From Streptomyces sp. Ag109_O5-1 (lineage in GTDB: Bacteria > Actinomycetota > Actinomycetes > Streptomycetales > Streptomycetaceae): a stretch of DNA of 64,000 nt. A program made the translations under genes and the position numbers. The notes under the pieces were generated by a model. It had not been told where the DNA came from, searched no databases, and saw only the letters and a program-made list of their open reading frames with translations. Below are positions 17,206 through 25,550 of this stretch, piece by piece. Position 1 is the first letter of the stretch, and each line of letters starts with the position of its first letter. The stretch covers positions 3,410,001 to 3,474,000 of the forward strand of contig NZ_RKQF01000001.1 of NCBI RefSeq assembly GCF_003814875.1, given 5' to 3'.

Positions 17206-18462
17206 ATGCGCGATCAACAACCCGTTCCCGGCAGTCCCGCGCGGCGGCTGAGCACCAAGGAGACCGCCGAGCTGCTCGGCGTGAAGCCCGAGACCGTCTA
17301 CGCCTATGTGAGCCGCGGTCAGCTCAGCAGCAGGCGTGAACCCGGTGGCCGCGCCAGCACCTTCGACGCCAAGGAGGTGGAGGCGCTCGCCCGGCGCAAC
17401 CGGCGGGAGGCCGCGGGGAGTCCTGGTTCCGGCGCCGACCTGTCGGTCCGCACCCGGATCACTCTGATCGACAAGGACCGGTACTTCTTCCGCGGCGTCG
17501 ACGCCACCGAACTCGCCGCACGCCACTCCTACGAAGAGGTGGCCGAGTGGCTGTGGACGGGCCGGATGAACCCGGGCATGACCTTCACCGCCCCGGAGGC
17601 CATCGTCGCCACCGCCCGCCGGGCCGTCGACGCTCTGCCGGAACACACCTCCCCCACCGACCGGTTGCGGGTGGCCACGATCGCCGCGGCCGCCGAGGAC
17701 CCGCTGCGCTTCGACCTGTCCGAGGAGGCCGTCCTCGGCACCGCGCGCGTGCTGATCCCCACACTGGTGACCGCCCTGCCGGTGCAGCACCGGCGCCGCC
17801 ACGACGACGGCCCGCTCGCCCATCGCCTGTGGCGCCGGCTGACCGGTATCGACCCGGACGACGCCGCCGTGCGCGTCCTGGACACCGCGCTCGCGCTACT
17901 CGTCGACCACGACCTGGCCGCCTCCACGCTCGCGGTCCGGGTCGCCGCCTCCGCGCGCGCCCACGCGTACGCGGCCGTGTCGGCCGGGCTCGGCGTCCTC
18001 GAAGGCCCGCTGCACGGCGCCTCCAGCGGCCTCGCCCACCGGATGCTGCTCGACGTCCTCGACCAGGGCACCGCCGTCACGGTGATCGCGGACGAACTCC
18101 GCGCGGGCCGCCGTATCCCCGGACTCGGCCACCGCCTCTACCAGGGCGAGGACCCGCGCGCGAGTGCCCTGTTCGCGCTCCTGGAGGAGGTCCCCCGCGC
18201 GCAGCCCGCCCTGCTCGCAGCCCGGGACATCGTCGCCACGACCGCCCGGCACACCCCGCTGCACGCCAATGTCGACCTGGCGCTGGCCGTGTTCACGGCC
18301 TCCTGCGGCATGCCCGCCACCGCGGGCGAGACGATCTTCGCCGTCGCCAGGACAGCCGGGTGGATCGCCCATGCCCTGGAGGAGTACGGCGAACGCCCGC
18401 TGCGGATGCGTCCCAGCGGCCACTACGTCGGTCCGAAGCCGCCGCAGCCGCTGCCCGAGTAG
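17206..18462 (+). CDS. Citrate synthase-like protein with N-terminal helix-turn-helix
   Basis: A 418-residue fusion. Residues about 14-60 form an excisionase/MerR-type HTH (LSTKETAELLGVKPETVYAYV), and the rest is a complete citrate synthase fold. Histidines in VDHDLAAST and GLGHRLYQG and the Asp in NVDLALA are all retained, so the enzyme domain may be active or may serve as a ligand sensor. The ATG at 17206 is used; in-frame starts at 17167 and 17179 lie inside the operator palindrome. The gene diverges from the plain citrate synthase-like gene, so it probably regulates both. DNA binding is inferred from the HTH only. Confidence 0.8.
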   Translation: MRDQQPVPGSPARRLSTKETAELLGVKPETVYAYVSRGQLSSRREPGGRASTFDAKEVEALARRNRREAAGSPGSGADLSVRTRITLIDKDRYFFRGVDATELAARHSYEEVAEWLWTGRMNPGMTFTAPEAIVATARRAVDALPEHTSPTDRLRVATIAAAAEDPLRFDLSEEAVLGTARVLIPTLVTALPVQHRRRHDDGPLAHRLWRRLTGIDPDDAAVRVLDTALALLVDHDLAASTLAVRVAASARAHAYAAVSAGLGVLEGPLHGASSGLAHRMLLDVLDQGTAVTVIADELRAGRRIPGLGHRLYQGEDPRASALFALLEEVPRAQPALLAARDIVATTARHTPLHANVDLALAVFTASCGMPATAGETIFAVARTAGWIAHALEEYGERPLRMRPSGHYVGPKPPQPLPE

Positions 18463-18511
18463 CCCCGCGGAAGGCGCGAAGGGCCGAGGCCGGAAGTCAC
18501 CCCGGGCGAAG

Positions 18512-18530
18512 TCAGGTTAGGCTCACCTCT
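18512..18530 (+). promoter_or_regulatory. Iron box (DmdR1/DtxR-type operator)
   Basis: TCAGGTTAGGCTCACCTCT agrees at 16 of 19 positions with the Streptomyces DmdR1 iron-box consensus TTAGGTTAGGCTCACCTAA. It lies immediately upstream of the GTG of the ferredoxin-like gene, overlapping where a promoter or ribosome site would be, so iron-dependent repression is expected. Confidence 0.8.
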
Positions 18531-19475
18531 GTGAGTAGGTGCGCAACCGTCTCCCGGATGCTCGACGAGCCCGTTTCCGGCACCGCCGCCACCGCGACGA
18601 CGTGGCTGCTGCTGGAACAGCCCGGCCCGTGGGGTGCCAAGGCGCTCACGTCGAGCCATCTGGACCCCACGCTGGGCCGCGCCCTGGAGGCCGCCGCCGA
18701 GGGGACCGGCGTACGGGTCGCGCTCATCCGCCGGCCCGGTCGCCACGCCGACCCGGGCACCCCCGCCGTACGCCAGGTGTACGCGGCCCACACCGTCCCC
18801 GGGAACGTCTGGCTGCACAGCGCCACCACCCGCGACCCGCGGCAGCTGCTGGGCCTCGACTTCGCCGCGCTGGGCGCGGGCGACCACCGTTCGTTCAGCA
18901 CGGCGCTCGGCGGCCGGCCGCACGCGGGCAGCCCGCTCGCGCTCGTCTGCACCAACGGCAAGCGCGACCGCTGCTGCGCCCTGCTGGGCCGCCCGCTCGC
19001 CGCCGAACTGGCCGTATCCGGTGTACAGGGCACGTGGGAGGTCACCCATCTGGGTGGTCATCGTTTCTCACCGACCCTGCTCGTCCTGCCGTACGGCTAT
19101 GCGTACGGCCGCGCCGAGGCCCATGCCGTCAAGGAGGTCCTGCACGGCGTCCAGGAGGGCCGTGTGGTGCTGGAGGGGTGCCGCGGCTGCTCCGCCTGGG
19201 AACGGCCCGGCCAGGCGGCCGAGCTGGCCGTGCGCGAGGCGGCGGGCGAGTACGCGGCAGGGGTGCTGAGCGTCGTACGGACCGAGGGCGCGGCCCCCCG
19301 CTGGGATGTCACCGTGGCCCACGCCGACGGCCGCCGCTGGCGGGTGTGCGTGGCCCAGGGCGCCTCCCTGCCGCCCCGCCCGGAGAGCTGCGGGGTGTCG
19401 GTGCTGGGCTCGCCGGCCCGGATGGACGTGGTGTCGCTGCGGGAGCTGCGGGCGACGACGGCGCTGGCGTGCTGA
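18531..19475 (+). CDS. Sucrase/ferredoxin-like family protein (thioredoxin-like [2Fe-2S])
   Basis: A 314-residue protein of the sucraseferredoxin-like family. It has a thioredoxin-like ferredoxin fold with cysteines in CTNGKRDRCC (about residues 144-153) and GCRGCSAW (about 220), which can hold a [2Fe-2S] cluster. It is presumably an electron carrier or redox protein; the sucrase name is historical. The GTG start abuts an iron box, so expression should rise under iron limitation. That would suit a role in siderophore-iron reduction or cluster supply, which is inference. It is followed by the unrelated sensor kinase gene. Confidence 0.83.
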   Translation: MSRCATVSRMLDEPVSGTAATATTWLLLEQPGPWGAKALTSSHLDPTLGRALEAAAEGTGVRVALIRRPGRHADPGTPAVRQVYAAHTVPGNVWLHSATTRDPRQLLGLDFAALGAGDHRSFSTALGGRPHAGSPLALVCTNGKRDRCCALLGRPLAAELAVSGVQGTWEVTHLGGHRFSPTLLVLPYGYAYGRAEAHAVKEVLHGVQEGRVVLEGCRGCSAWERPGQAAELAVREAAGEYAAGVLSVVRTEGAAPRWDVTVAHADGRRWRVCVAQGASLPPRPESCGVSVLGSPARMDVVSLRELRATTALAC

Positions 19476-19557
19476 TCCCGGTCTCCCCAAGAGGTGGTCA
19501 AGAGATCCACGCCACACCCCTTAAGCGCGGCGGGCCCGCGCACGTACCTTCGTGGGT

Positions 19558-21219
19558 ATGAGCCCCACGCCCCCAGCGCGCCGTCTGCGCCCCCGGCTGC
19601 CCCGGAAGGTGTTCTCCCAGATCCTGCTGATGCAGTTGGCGATCGCGGCGGGGGTCGCGGTGCTCGCGACCGGACTCTTCCTGGCACCGCTGAGCAAGCA
19701 GCTGGATCAGGAGGCGATGCGCAGAGCGCTGGCGATCGCCGAGACCACGGTCCAGGACCCGCAGATCGCCGAGGGTGTCCTGACCACCCGGCCCACCGTG
19801 GACGGGCCGGTGCAGAAGGAGGCGGAGCGGATCCGGAAGGCCACCCACGCCGAGTACATCGTTGTGATGGACCGGCGGGGATTCCGCTGGTCGCACACCA
19901 CCCCTTCGGAGATCGGCCGGCATGTGTCGACCAGCGCCAAGGAGGTGCTGTCCGGCAAGGAGGTCATGCAGATCGACAGCGGCACCCTGGGGCGCTCCGC
20001 TCGCGGCAAGGTGCCGCTGTACGACTCGGAACACCGGATCATCGGGGCGGTCTCGGTCGGCATCGCCTACGACAGTGTGCGGGCGCGGCTGCTCGGCACG
20101 ATCCCAGTGCTGTTCGCTTACGCCGGCGGTGCTCTCGCGGTCGGCGCCCTGGCCGCCTGGCTGATCTCCCGGCGGGTCCAACGGCAGACCCGTGACCTGG
20201 CGTTCTCCGACATCTCGGCGCTGCTGGCGGAGCGCGAGGCGATGCTGCACGGCATCCGCGAGGGCGTCGTCGCCCTCGACCGCGGCGGCCGCATCCGCCT
20301 GCTGAACGACGAGGCGAGACGGCTCCTCGGCATCGGCGACGAAGCCGTCGGCCGGTCCCCGGACGAGGCGCTCGGCGAGGGCCGTACAACCGATGTCCTG
20401 GCCGGCCGGGTGACCGGCACCGATCTGCTCACGGTGCGCGGTCAGCGGGTGCTGGTCGCCAACCGCATGCCCACCGACGACGGCGGCGCCGTCGCCACCC
20501 TGCGCGACCGCACCGAGCTGGAGCAGCTCGGCCGCGAACTCGACTCCACGCGCGGGCTGATCGACGCCCTGCGCGCCCAGGACCACGAGCACGCCAACCG
20601 TATGCACACCCTGCTCGGGTTCCTGGAGCTGGAGATGTACGACGACGCCGTGGAGTTCGTCGGCGAGGTGGTCGGCGACCACCGGGTCACCGCCGAGCAG
20701 GTCACGGAGAAGATCCAGGACCCGCTGCTGGCCGCCCTGCTGGTCGGCAAGGCGACCGTCGCGGCCGAGCGCGGGGTCGCCCTGTGGGTGTCCGACCGCA
20801 CCTGGCTCCCGGACCGGCTGGTCGACCCGAGGGGCCTGGTCACGGTCGTGGGCAACCTGGTGGACAACGCGCTGGACGCGGTCGCCGGCACCCTCCACGC
20901 GCGCGTGGAGGTCGGGTTGTGCGCCGAGGGCCGCACGATCGTCCTCAGGGTGCATGACACCGGGCCCGGGATCCCGGCGGAGCAGCGGGAGTTGGTCTTC
21001 ACCGAAGGGTGGTCCACCAAGAAGCCGCCCGCACACGGCAAGCGGGGCATCGGGCTCTCCCTGGTGCGCCGGTTCGCCGAACGGCAGGGCGGCAGCGCGA
21101 CAGTGGACGAGGCGGAAGGCGGAGGCGCCCGGTTCACGGTCGTACTCCCCGAGGCACTGACCGAACCGGAGCTGGCGCCGGCACCGGCGCTCGCACCGGC
21201 CGACACGGAGGCACGATGA
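19558..21219 (+). CDS. Sensor histidine kinase, CitA/DcuS type
   Basis: A 553-residue membrane sensor. TM1 lies at about residues 18-45, followed by an extracytoplasmic Cache/PAS sensor (about 46-170) and TM2 at about 178-205. Then come a cytoplasmic PAS (about 215-320), a SpoOB-type phosphoacceptor helix with the histidine in DHEHANRMHTL (about 340), and a HATPase domain (VGNLVDNALDA, DTGPGIP, GKRGIGLSLV). Kinases of this family sense citrate, C4-dicarboxylates or similar anions. The ATG at 19558 is favoured over a GTG two codons upstream. It overlaps the response regulator gene by ATGA, forming a standard pair. Confidence 0.9.
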   Translation: MSPTPPARRLRPRLPRKVFSQILLMQLAIAAGVAVLATGLFLAPLSKQLDQEAMRRALAIAETTVQDPQIAEGVLTTRPTVDGPVQKEAERIRKATHAEYIVVMDRRGFRWSHTTPSEIGRHVSTSAKEVLSGKEVMQIDSGTLGRSARGKVPLYDSEHRIIGAVSVGIAYDSVRARLLGTIPVLFAYAGGALAVGALAAWLISRRVQRQTRDLAFSDISALLAEREAMLHGIREGVVALDRGGRIRLLNDEARRLLGIGDEAVGRSPDEALGEGRTTDVLAGRVTGTDLLTVRGQRVLVANRMPTDDGGAVATLRDRTELEQLGRELDSTRGLIDALRAQDHEHANRMHTLLGFLELEMYDDAVEFVGEVVGDHRVTAEQVTEKIQDPLLAALLVGKATVAAERGVALWVSDRTWLPDRLVDPRGLVTVVGNLVDNALDAVAGTLHARVEVGLCAEGRTIVLRVHDTGPGIPAEQRELVFTEGWSTKKPPAHGKRGIGLSLVRRFAERQGGSATVDEAEGGGARFTVVLPEALTEPELAPAPALAPADTEAR

Positions 21220-21896
21220 TCGAGGTCCTGGTCGTGGACGACGACACCCGCGTCGCCCGGGTCAACGCCGCCTACGTCGAGAAGGTGCCCGGGTTCCATG
21301 TGGCCGACGAGGCCCACAACGCGGCCGAGGCCCTGCGCCGGCTGGAGACACTCCCCCGCCTGGACCTGGTCCTCATGGACCACTACCTGCCCGACGACAC
21401 GGGCCTCGCCGTGCTCCAGGAGATGCGCCGACGCGGCCACCAGACCGACGTGATCATGGTGACGGCGGCCCGGGACGTGTCGACCGTACAGGCGGCGATG
21501 CGGCAGGGCGCGCTGCAGTACCTGGTCAAACCGTTCGCGTTCGCGGGGCTGCGCGCCAAGCTGGAGGCGTACGCGCAGCTGCGCCGCACCCTGGACGGCG
21601 GCGGCGAGGCCGAACAGGCCGAGGTGGACCGCATCTTCGGCGCTCTCTCCGCCCCGTCCGAGCCCGGGCTGCCCAAGGGGCACTCCCCCACCACCGCCGA
21701 TCTGGTGCGCCAGTCGCTGATGAGCGCCGAGGCCCCGCTGTCGGCGCAGGAGATCGCCGAGCGGACGGGGGTGAGCCGCCAGACCGCCCAGCGCTACCTG
21801 AAGCTCCTGGAACGCACGGGACGGGCCCTGCTGACCCTCAAATACGGCGACGCGGGCCGCCCCGAACACCGTTACGTGTGGGCGACCCGCGCGTAA
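21216..21896 (+). CDS. Response regulator, CitB/DcuR type (paired)
   Basis: A 226-residue regulator with a receiver domain (acid pocket DDD at 8-10, phosphoacceptor Asp55, Lys in LVKPF near 105). Its C-terminal HTH (LSAQEIAERTGVSRQTAQRYL) is typical of the CitB family. It is translationally coupled to the kinase by a 4-bp overlap. It ends 6 bp from the convergent ABC-transporter lipoprotein gene, with no room for a terminator. It closely resembles a second regulator at 24836-25528 on the other side of that transporter. Confidence 0.92.
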   Translation: MIEVLVVDDDTRVARVNAAYVEKVPGFHVADEAHNAAEALRRLETLPRLDLVLMDHYLPDDTGLAVLQEMRRRGHQTDVIMVTAARDVSTVQAAMRQGALQYLVKPFAFAGLRAKLEAYAQLRRTLDGGGEAEQAEVDRIFGALSAPSEPGLPKGHSPTTADLVRQSLMSAEAPLSAQEIAERTGVSRQTAQRYLKLLERTGRALLTLKYGDAGRPEHRYVWATRA

Positions 21897-21902
21897 GTCG
21901 TG

Positions 21903-22955
21903 CTACTTGGCGGCCTCGACGAACTCCGTGGTGTACGTCTTGGCAAGGTCGACATCGGCGTTCTGGATGTTCGGGTTGAACGCCTTGAGCACCTTCTCGA
22001 CGGTCGCGGGCCCGTTCGCGGGCATCACACCGTCGTCGGTGAACATCGGCAGCGTGCTCTTGATGGCCTCCGTGTAGAGCGTCTTGTCGCCCTGGGAGTA
22101 GTCGGCCGGCATCTTGGCCGCGATCTCGGCGGCGCTGTGCGTGGACATCCACTTGAGCGTCTTGACGAATGCATTGGCCAACTTCTGGACGGTGTCCTTG
22201 TGCGCGTTCACCCAGTCCGTCTGCATGTACAGACTCGACGACGGGTACGGGCCGCCCAGGGCCTTCTGCGAACCCTCGGGGGTGCGCATGTCGACGAGGA
22301 CGTTGCCCGCCTTCTTGTCCAGGACCGTGGCGACCGTCGGGTCGGTCGTCATACCGCCGTCGATCGCGCCCTTCTGGAGCGCCGCTATGAACGTCGCTCC
22401 GGCCCCCACGGCGACCGGCGTGAACTCGCTGACCTTCACACCGTTCTTGACCGCGAGGTACTTGGTGAGGAAGTCGGTCGAGGAGCCCAGGCTCGTGACG
22501 CCGAGCTTCTTCCCCTTGAAGTCCTTGGGCGAGGTGATGTCGCCGGCCGCCTTGGTGGAGACGATCTCGACCTCGCCGGGCGCGTGCGAGAACTGCACGA
22601 CGGACTCGACCGCCTTGCCCTTGGTCTGCAGGTCGAGCGTGTGGTCGTAGAACCCGACGGTGCCCTGGACCTGCCCGGAGACGAGCGCGGTCTCGGCCTG
22701 GACGCCGGCGGGCTCGCTGAGCAGCTCCACGTCGAGGCCCTCGGCGTCGAAGTAGCCGAGCTGCTGGGTGAGCATGGCGGGCAGGTAGATGACCTTGTCC
22801 AGGCCACCGACCATGATCTTGACCTTCTCGCCCTTGCCGTCGCCCTTGCTGCCGGTGGCGGTGGAGCTGGCCGCGTCGTTGGCGCAGGCGGTGAGCGAGG
22901 AGAGGGCCAGCAGGCCGGCGGCGGCGAGCGAGGCGTATCTGGCGGTGTTGCGCAT
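21903..22955 (-). CDS. ABC importer substrate-binding lipoprotein (NMT1/SsuA-like)
   Basis: A 350-residue periplasmic-type binding protein anchored as a lipoprotein: the lipobox LTAC places the modified cysteine at residue 24, followed by a Ser/Thr/Gly linker. The fold is that of NMT1/ThiY/SsuA proteins, which bind hydroxymethylpyrimidine precursors, taurine, alkanesulfonates or nitrate. The ligand cannot be read from sequence. The ATG at 22955 has AAGGA about 10 bp upstream, better placed than the GTG at 22964. It is the distal gene of an ATPase-permease-lipoprotein operon. Confidence 0.88.
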   Translation of the reverse strand: MRNTARYASLAAAGLLALSSLTACANDAASSTATGSKGDGKGEKVKIMVGGLDKVIYLPAMLTQQLGYFDAEGLDVELLSEPAGVQAETALVSGQVQGTVGFYDHTLDLQTKGKAVESVVQFSHAPGEVEIVSTKAAGDITSPKDFKGKKLGVTSLGSSTDFLTKYLAVKNGVKVSEFTPVAVGAGATFIAALQKGAIDGGMTTDPTVATVLDKKAGNVLVDMRTPEGSQKALGGPYPSSSLYMQTDWVNAHKDTVQKLANAFVKTLKWMSTHSAAEIAAKMPADYSQGDKTLYTEAIKSTLPMFTDDGVMPANGPATVEKVLKAFNPNIQNADVDLAKTYTTEFVEAAK

Positions 22956-23007
22956 GGGGTTCACGTCCTTGTGAGAGGGCGGTGCGGGGAGCGGGGAAGA
23001 AGCGGGC

Positions 23008-23871
23008 TCAGCTGTCGGAGCCGGTCGGCTTCCAGCGGAAGATGCGGCGCTCGGCGAAGGTCAGCAGCCCCTCGGCGGCGAGGGCGACGACCGCGAGGAT
23101 GACCATCGCGGCGTAGACGCCGGCCGGGTTGAAGGTGTTCTGCGACTGCGAGACGAGCAGGCCGATGCCCTTGGTGGCGCCGATGTACTCGCCGACGATG
23201 GCGCCGATGAGCGCGAAGCCGAAGCTCACGTGGAGGCTGGTGAAGATCCAGGAGGTGGCCGACGGGATGACCACCTGGAGGGTCACCCGGCGGTCGCTGG
23301 CCCCCAGGATGCGGGCGTTGGCGACGAGGTTGCGGTCGACCTCGCGGGCGCCCTGGAAGGCGTTGAAGAACACCGGGAAGAAGACCAGCACCACGGCCGA
23401 GGCGACCTTGGAGGACGGGCCGAGCCCGAACCAGATCAGGAAGATCGGGGCGAGGACGATCCTGGGGATCGAGTTGAGCACCTTGATGAACGGACCGAGG
23501 ACATCGGCGAGGAAGCTGATCCGCCCCAGCGCGATACCGAAGACGACACCGGTGATGACACCGATGACCCAGCCGAGCAACGCCTCGTAGAGCGTGTACC
23601 AGATCTGCTCGCCCAGGGAGCCGAGCGCGGTGCCGTGCGTGCCCCAGGTCCAGATCTGATCCCAGATCTTCGACGGCATCGAGAAGTTGAACGGGTCGAT
23701 GGCCTTGGCCCGGGACAGCAGCTCCCACAGGCCGAGGAACGCCACCAGGAGCAGCACGCGCACGGCGAACACGATGGCCTTGCGTCTGCGGGCGGCCTGG
23801 GCCCGCGTCTGCGCCCGGTCCGGGGCCTTGGCCGTCTCGACGACCGGTGTGCTGAGGGTGTCAGGCGACAT
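23008..23871 (-). CDS. ABC importer permease (SsuC/TauC/ThiX-like)
   Basis: A 287-residue inner-membrane permease. After a basic 35-residue cytoplasmic tail it has about six membrane helices. The ABC-coupling (EAA-like) loop falls around ANARILGASDRRVTLQVVIPSA (about residues 185-205, quoted in part). It belongs to the binding-protein-dependent transport family used for taurine, sulfonate, nitrate and thiamine precursors. The start at 23871 overlaps the ATPase gene stop by 11 bp, so the two are translationally coupled. It is followed 52 bp later by the lipoprotein gene. Confidence 0.9.
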   Translation of the reverse strand: MSPDTLSTPVVETAKAPDRAQTRAQAARRRKAIVFAVRVLLLVAFLGLWELLSRAKAIDPFNFSMPSKIWDQIWTWGTHGTALGSLGEQIWYTLYEALLGWVIGVITGVVFGIALGRISFLADVLGPFIKVLNSIPRIVLAPIFLIWFGLGPSSKVASAVVLVFFPVFFNAFQGAREVDRNLVANARILGASDRRVTLQVVIPSATSWIFTSLHVSFGFALIGAIVGEYIGATKGIGLLVSQSQNTFNPAGVYAAMVILAVVALAAEGLLTFAERRIFRWKPTGSDS

Positions 23872-24676
23872 GCGCGGCACCCCTCTCACGGGTGATGCGG
23901 ACCTCTTCGCCGAGGGACTCCCAGATCTCGCGGTAGATCTCGATGAACCGCGGCTCCAGACGCACCGACTCGACCTTGCGGGGGCGGGGCAGGTCGATCT
24001 CGAAGACCTGCTTCACGGTCGCGGGCCCGGCGGTCATGACGACGACCTTGTCGGCCAGCGCGATGGACTCCTCCAGGTCGTGGGTGACGAAGACGACCGA
24101 GGCGCCCGTGCCCTCCCACAGCTCAAGGAGTTCGTCGGACATCAGAGCCCGGGTCTGCACGTCGAGCGCGGAGAACGGCTCGTCCATGAGCAGGATCTCG
24201 GGGTCGTTGACGAAGGTCGCTGCGAGCGCCACACGCTTGCGCTGACCGCCGGAGAGCTGGTGCGGGTAACGGTCCTCGAAGGCGGCGAGACCGACCTTGG
24301 CCAGCCAGGTGCGGGCCTTGTCCCTGGCCTCCGCCTTGGGCACGCCCCGGAAGCGGGGGCCCGCCATCACGTTGGACAGCACGGTCCGCCAGGGGAAGGT
24401 GGCGTCCTGCTGGAAGACGAAGCCGACCTTGTCGCCGACGCCGGCCACCGGCTCGCCGGCCACCAGCACCTCGCCCTCGCTGGGCTCCTCCAGCCCGCTG
24501 ACCAGGGTCAGCGTCGTGGACTTGCCACAACCCGTCGGCCCCACGACGGCCACGAACTCACCGCGCCCGACGGTGAGGTCGAGGTCGCGGACGGCCGTGT
24601 GCAGACCCCCTGACGGGGTCTTGAAGATCTTGCTCGCGCCCCGTAGCTCGATGGCGGGGCTGGTGTCTGCGCTCAT
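23861..24676 (-). CDS. ABC importer ATP-binding protein (SsuB/TauB/ThiZ-like)
   Basis: A 271-residue nucleotide-binding subunit. Seen are Walker A GPTGCGKST, the Q-loop FQQDATFPW, signature LSGGQRKR, Walker B ILLMDEPFSALD and H-loop VTHDLEE. First gene of the importer operon. Its start lies 17 bp from a perfect TGTGGT/ACCACA palindrome and just downstream of repeated GCTCGC boxes shared with the divergent regulator gene, which suggests direct control by that regulator. Confidence 0.92.
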   Translation of the reverse strand: MSADTSPAIELRGASKIFKTPSGGLHTAVRDLDLTVGRGEFVAVVGPTGCGKSTTLTLVSGLEEPSEGEVLVAGEPVAGVGDKVGFVFQQDATFPWRTVLSNVMAGPRFRGVPKAEARDKARTWLAKVGLAAFEDRYPHQLSGGQRKRVALAATFVNDPEILLMDEPFSALDVQTRALMSDELLELWEGTGASVVFVTHDLEESIALADKVVVMTAGPATVKQVFEIDLPRPRKVESVRLEPRFIEIYREIWESLGEEVRITRERGAAHVA

Positions 24677-24690
24677 GGGCCGGGACGGTA

Positions 24691-24776
24691 GGTGTGGTCC
24701 GCACCACAGCAGCAGTCTTCTGGTCGCAAGCCGTTCTTTTGCTCGCAAGCACCTGTTGTGCTCTTTTTGCTCGCGC
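24691..24776. promoter_or_regulatory. Candidate operator cluster between ABC importer and orphan regulator
   Basis: The 159-bp divergent region contains a perfect palindrome TGTGGT-N4-ACCACA (24693-24708). It also holds three direct-repeat elements: GGTCGCAAGC (24722-24731), GCTCGCAAGC (24741-24750) and GCTCGCGCTA (24769-24778), the last two preceded by T-runs. Direct repeats are typical binding sites for response regulators. The binder is not shown by sequence. Confidence 0.5.
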
Positions 24777-24835
24777 TACAACTGCGCAGACGAAACACGG
24801 GCTTAACGCTCGCCGGCCTTGAAGGAGAGGCCTGA

Positions 24836-25528
24836 ATGATTGACGTCCTGGTGGTGGACGACGACTTCCGCGTCGCCGAGATAAACGCCAAGTACGTGGG
24901 AAAGGTTCCCGGGTTCCGGGTGGCAGCCCGCGCTCACAGCGCTGCCCAGGCCCTGGCCGCCGTCGAGCGCGGGGGCATCGACCTGGTCCTGCTGGACCAC
25001 TATCTGCCGGACCGGACCGGCCTCGAACTCGTCCACCGCATGCGGGAACAGGGCCATGGCACCGACGTCATCATGATCACGGCCGCCAGCGATGTGACCA
25101 CCGTCCAGCGGGCCATGCGTCTGGGCGCCCTGCACTACCTGGTCAAGCCGTTCACCTTCGCCGCGTTGCGGACCCGTCTGGACTCCTACGCGGCCCTGCG
25201 CCGCACGGTGGACCGGGTCGGCGGCCGGGGCCTGACCGGGCAGGAACAGGTCGACCGGATCTTCGGCGCCCTGCGCACCTCACCGGCCTCGTCCGCGCCC
25301 GGCCTGCCCAGCGGCCAGTCCGAACCCACGACCGACCTCATCTGCGGGGTCCTGCACCGCGCGGGCCACCCGCTCTCGGCCCACGAGGTGGCCGCCGAGA
25401 CCGGCCTGAGCCGCTCCACCGCGCAGCGCTACCTCCGCCACCTGGAACAGGCCGGCCGCCTCCGTCTCTCCCTGAAGTACGGCGACACCGGCCGTCCGGA
25501 GCACCGGTACGCATGGGTGGCGCCGTAG
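24836..25528 (+). CDS. Orphan response regulator, CitB/DcuR type
   Basis: A 230-residue regulator closely similar over its whole length to the one at 21216-21896: the same VLVVDDD start, phosphoacceptor Asp54 in LLDHYLPD, LVKPF switch lysine, and HTH (LSAHEVAAETGLSRSTAQRYL). No kinase gene adjoins it, so the CitA-type kinase at 19558 may phosphorylate both copies. GAAGGAGAGG precedes the ATG. It diverges from the ABC importer operon, its most likely target. It ends 22 bp before the convergent symporter gene. Confidence 0.9.
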   Translation: MIDVLVVDDDFRVAEINAKYVGKVPGFRVAARAHSAAQALAAVERGGIDLVLLDHYLPDRTGLELVHRMREQGHGTDVIMITAASDVTTVQRAMRLGALHYLVKPFTFAALRTRLDSYAALRRTVDRVGGRGLTGQEQVDRIFGALRTSPASSAPGLPSGQSEPTTDLICGVLHRAGHPLSAHEVAAETGLSRSTAQRYLRHLEQAGRLRLSLKYGDTGRPEHRYAWVAP

Positions 25529-25550
25529 CGCCTTCGGCACCGCTGTCCCT

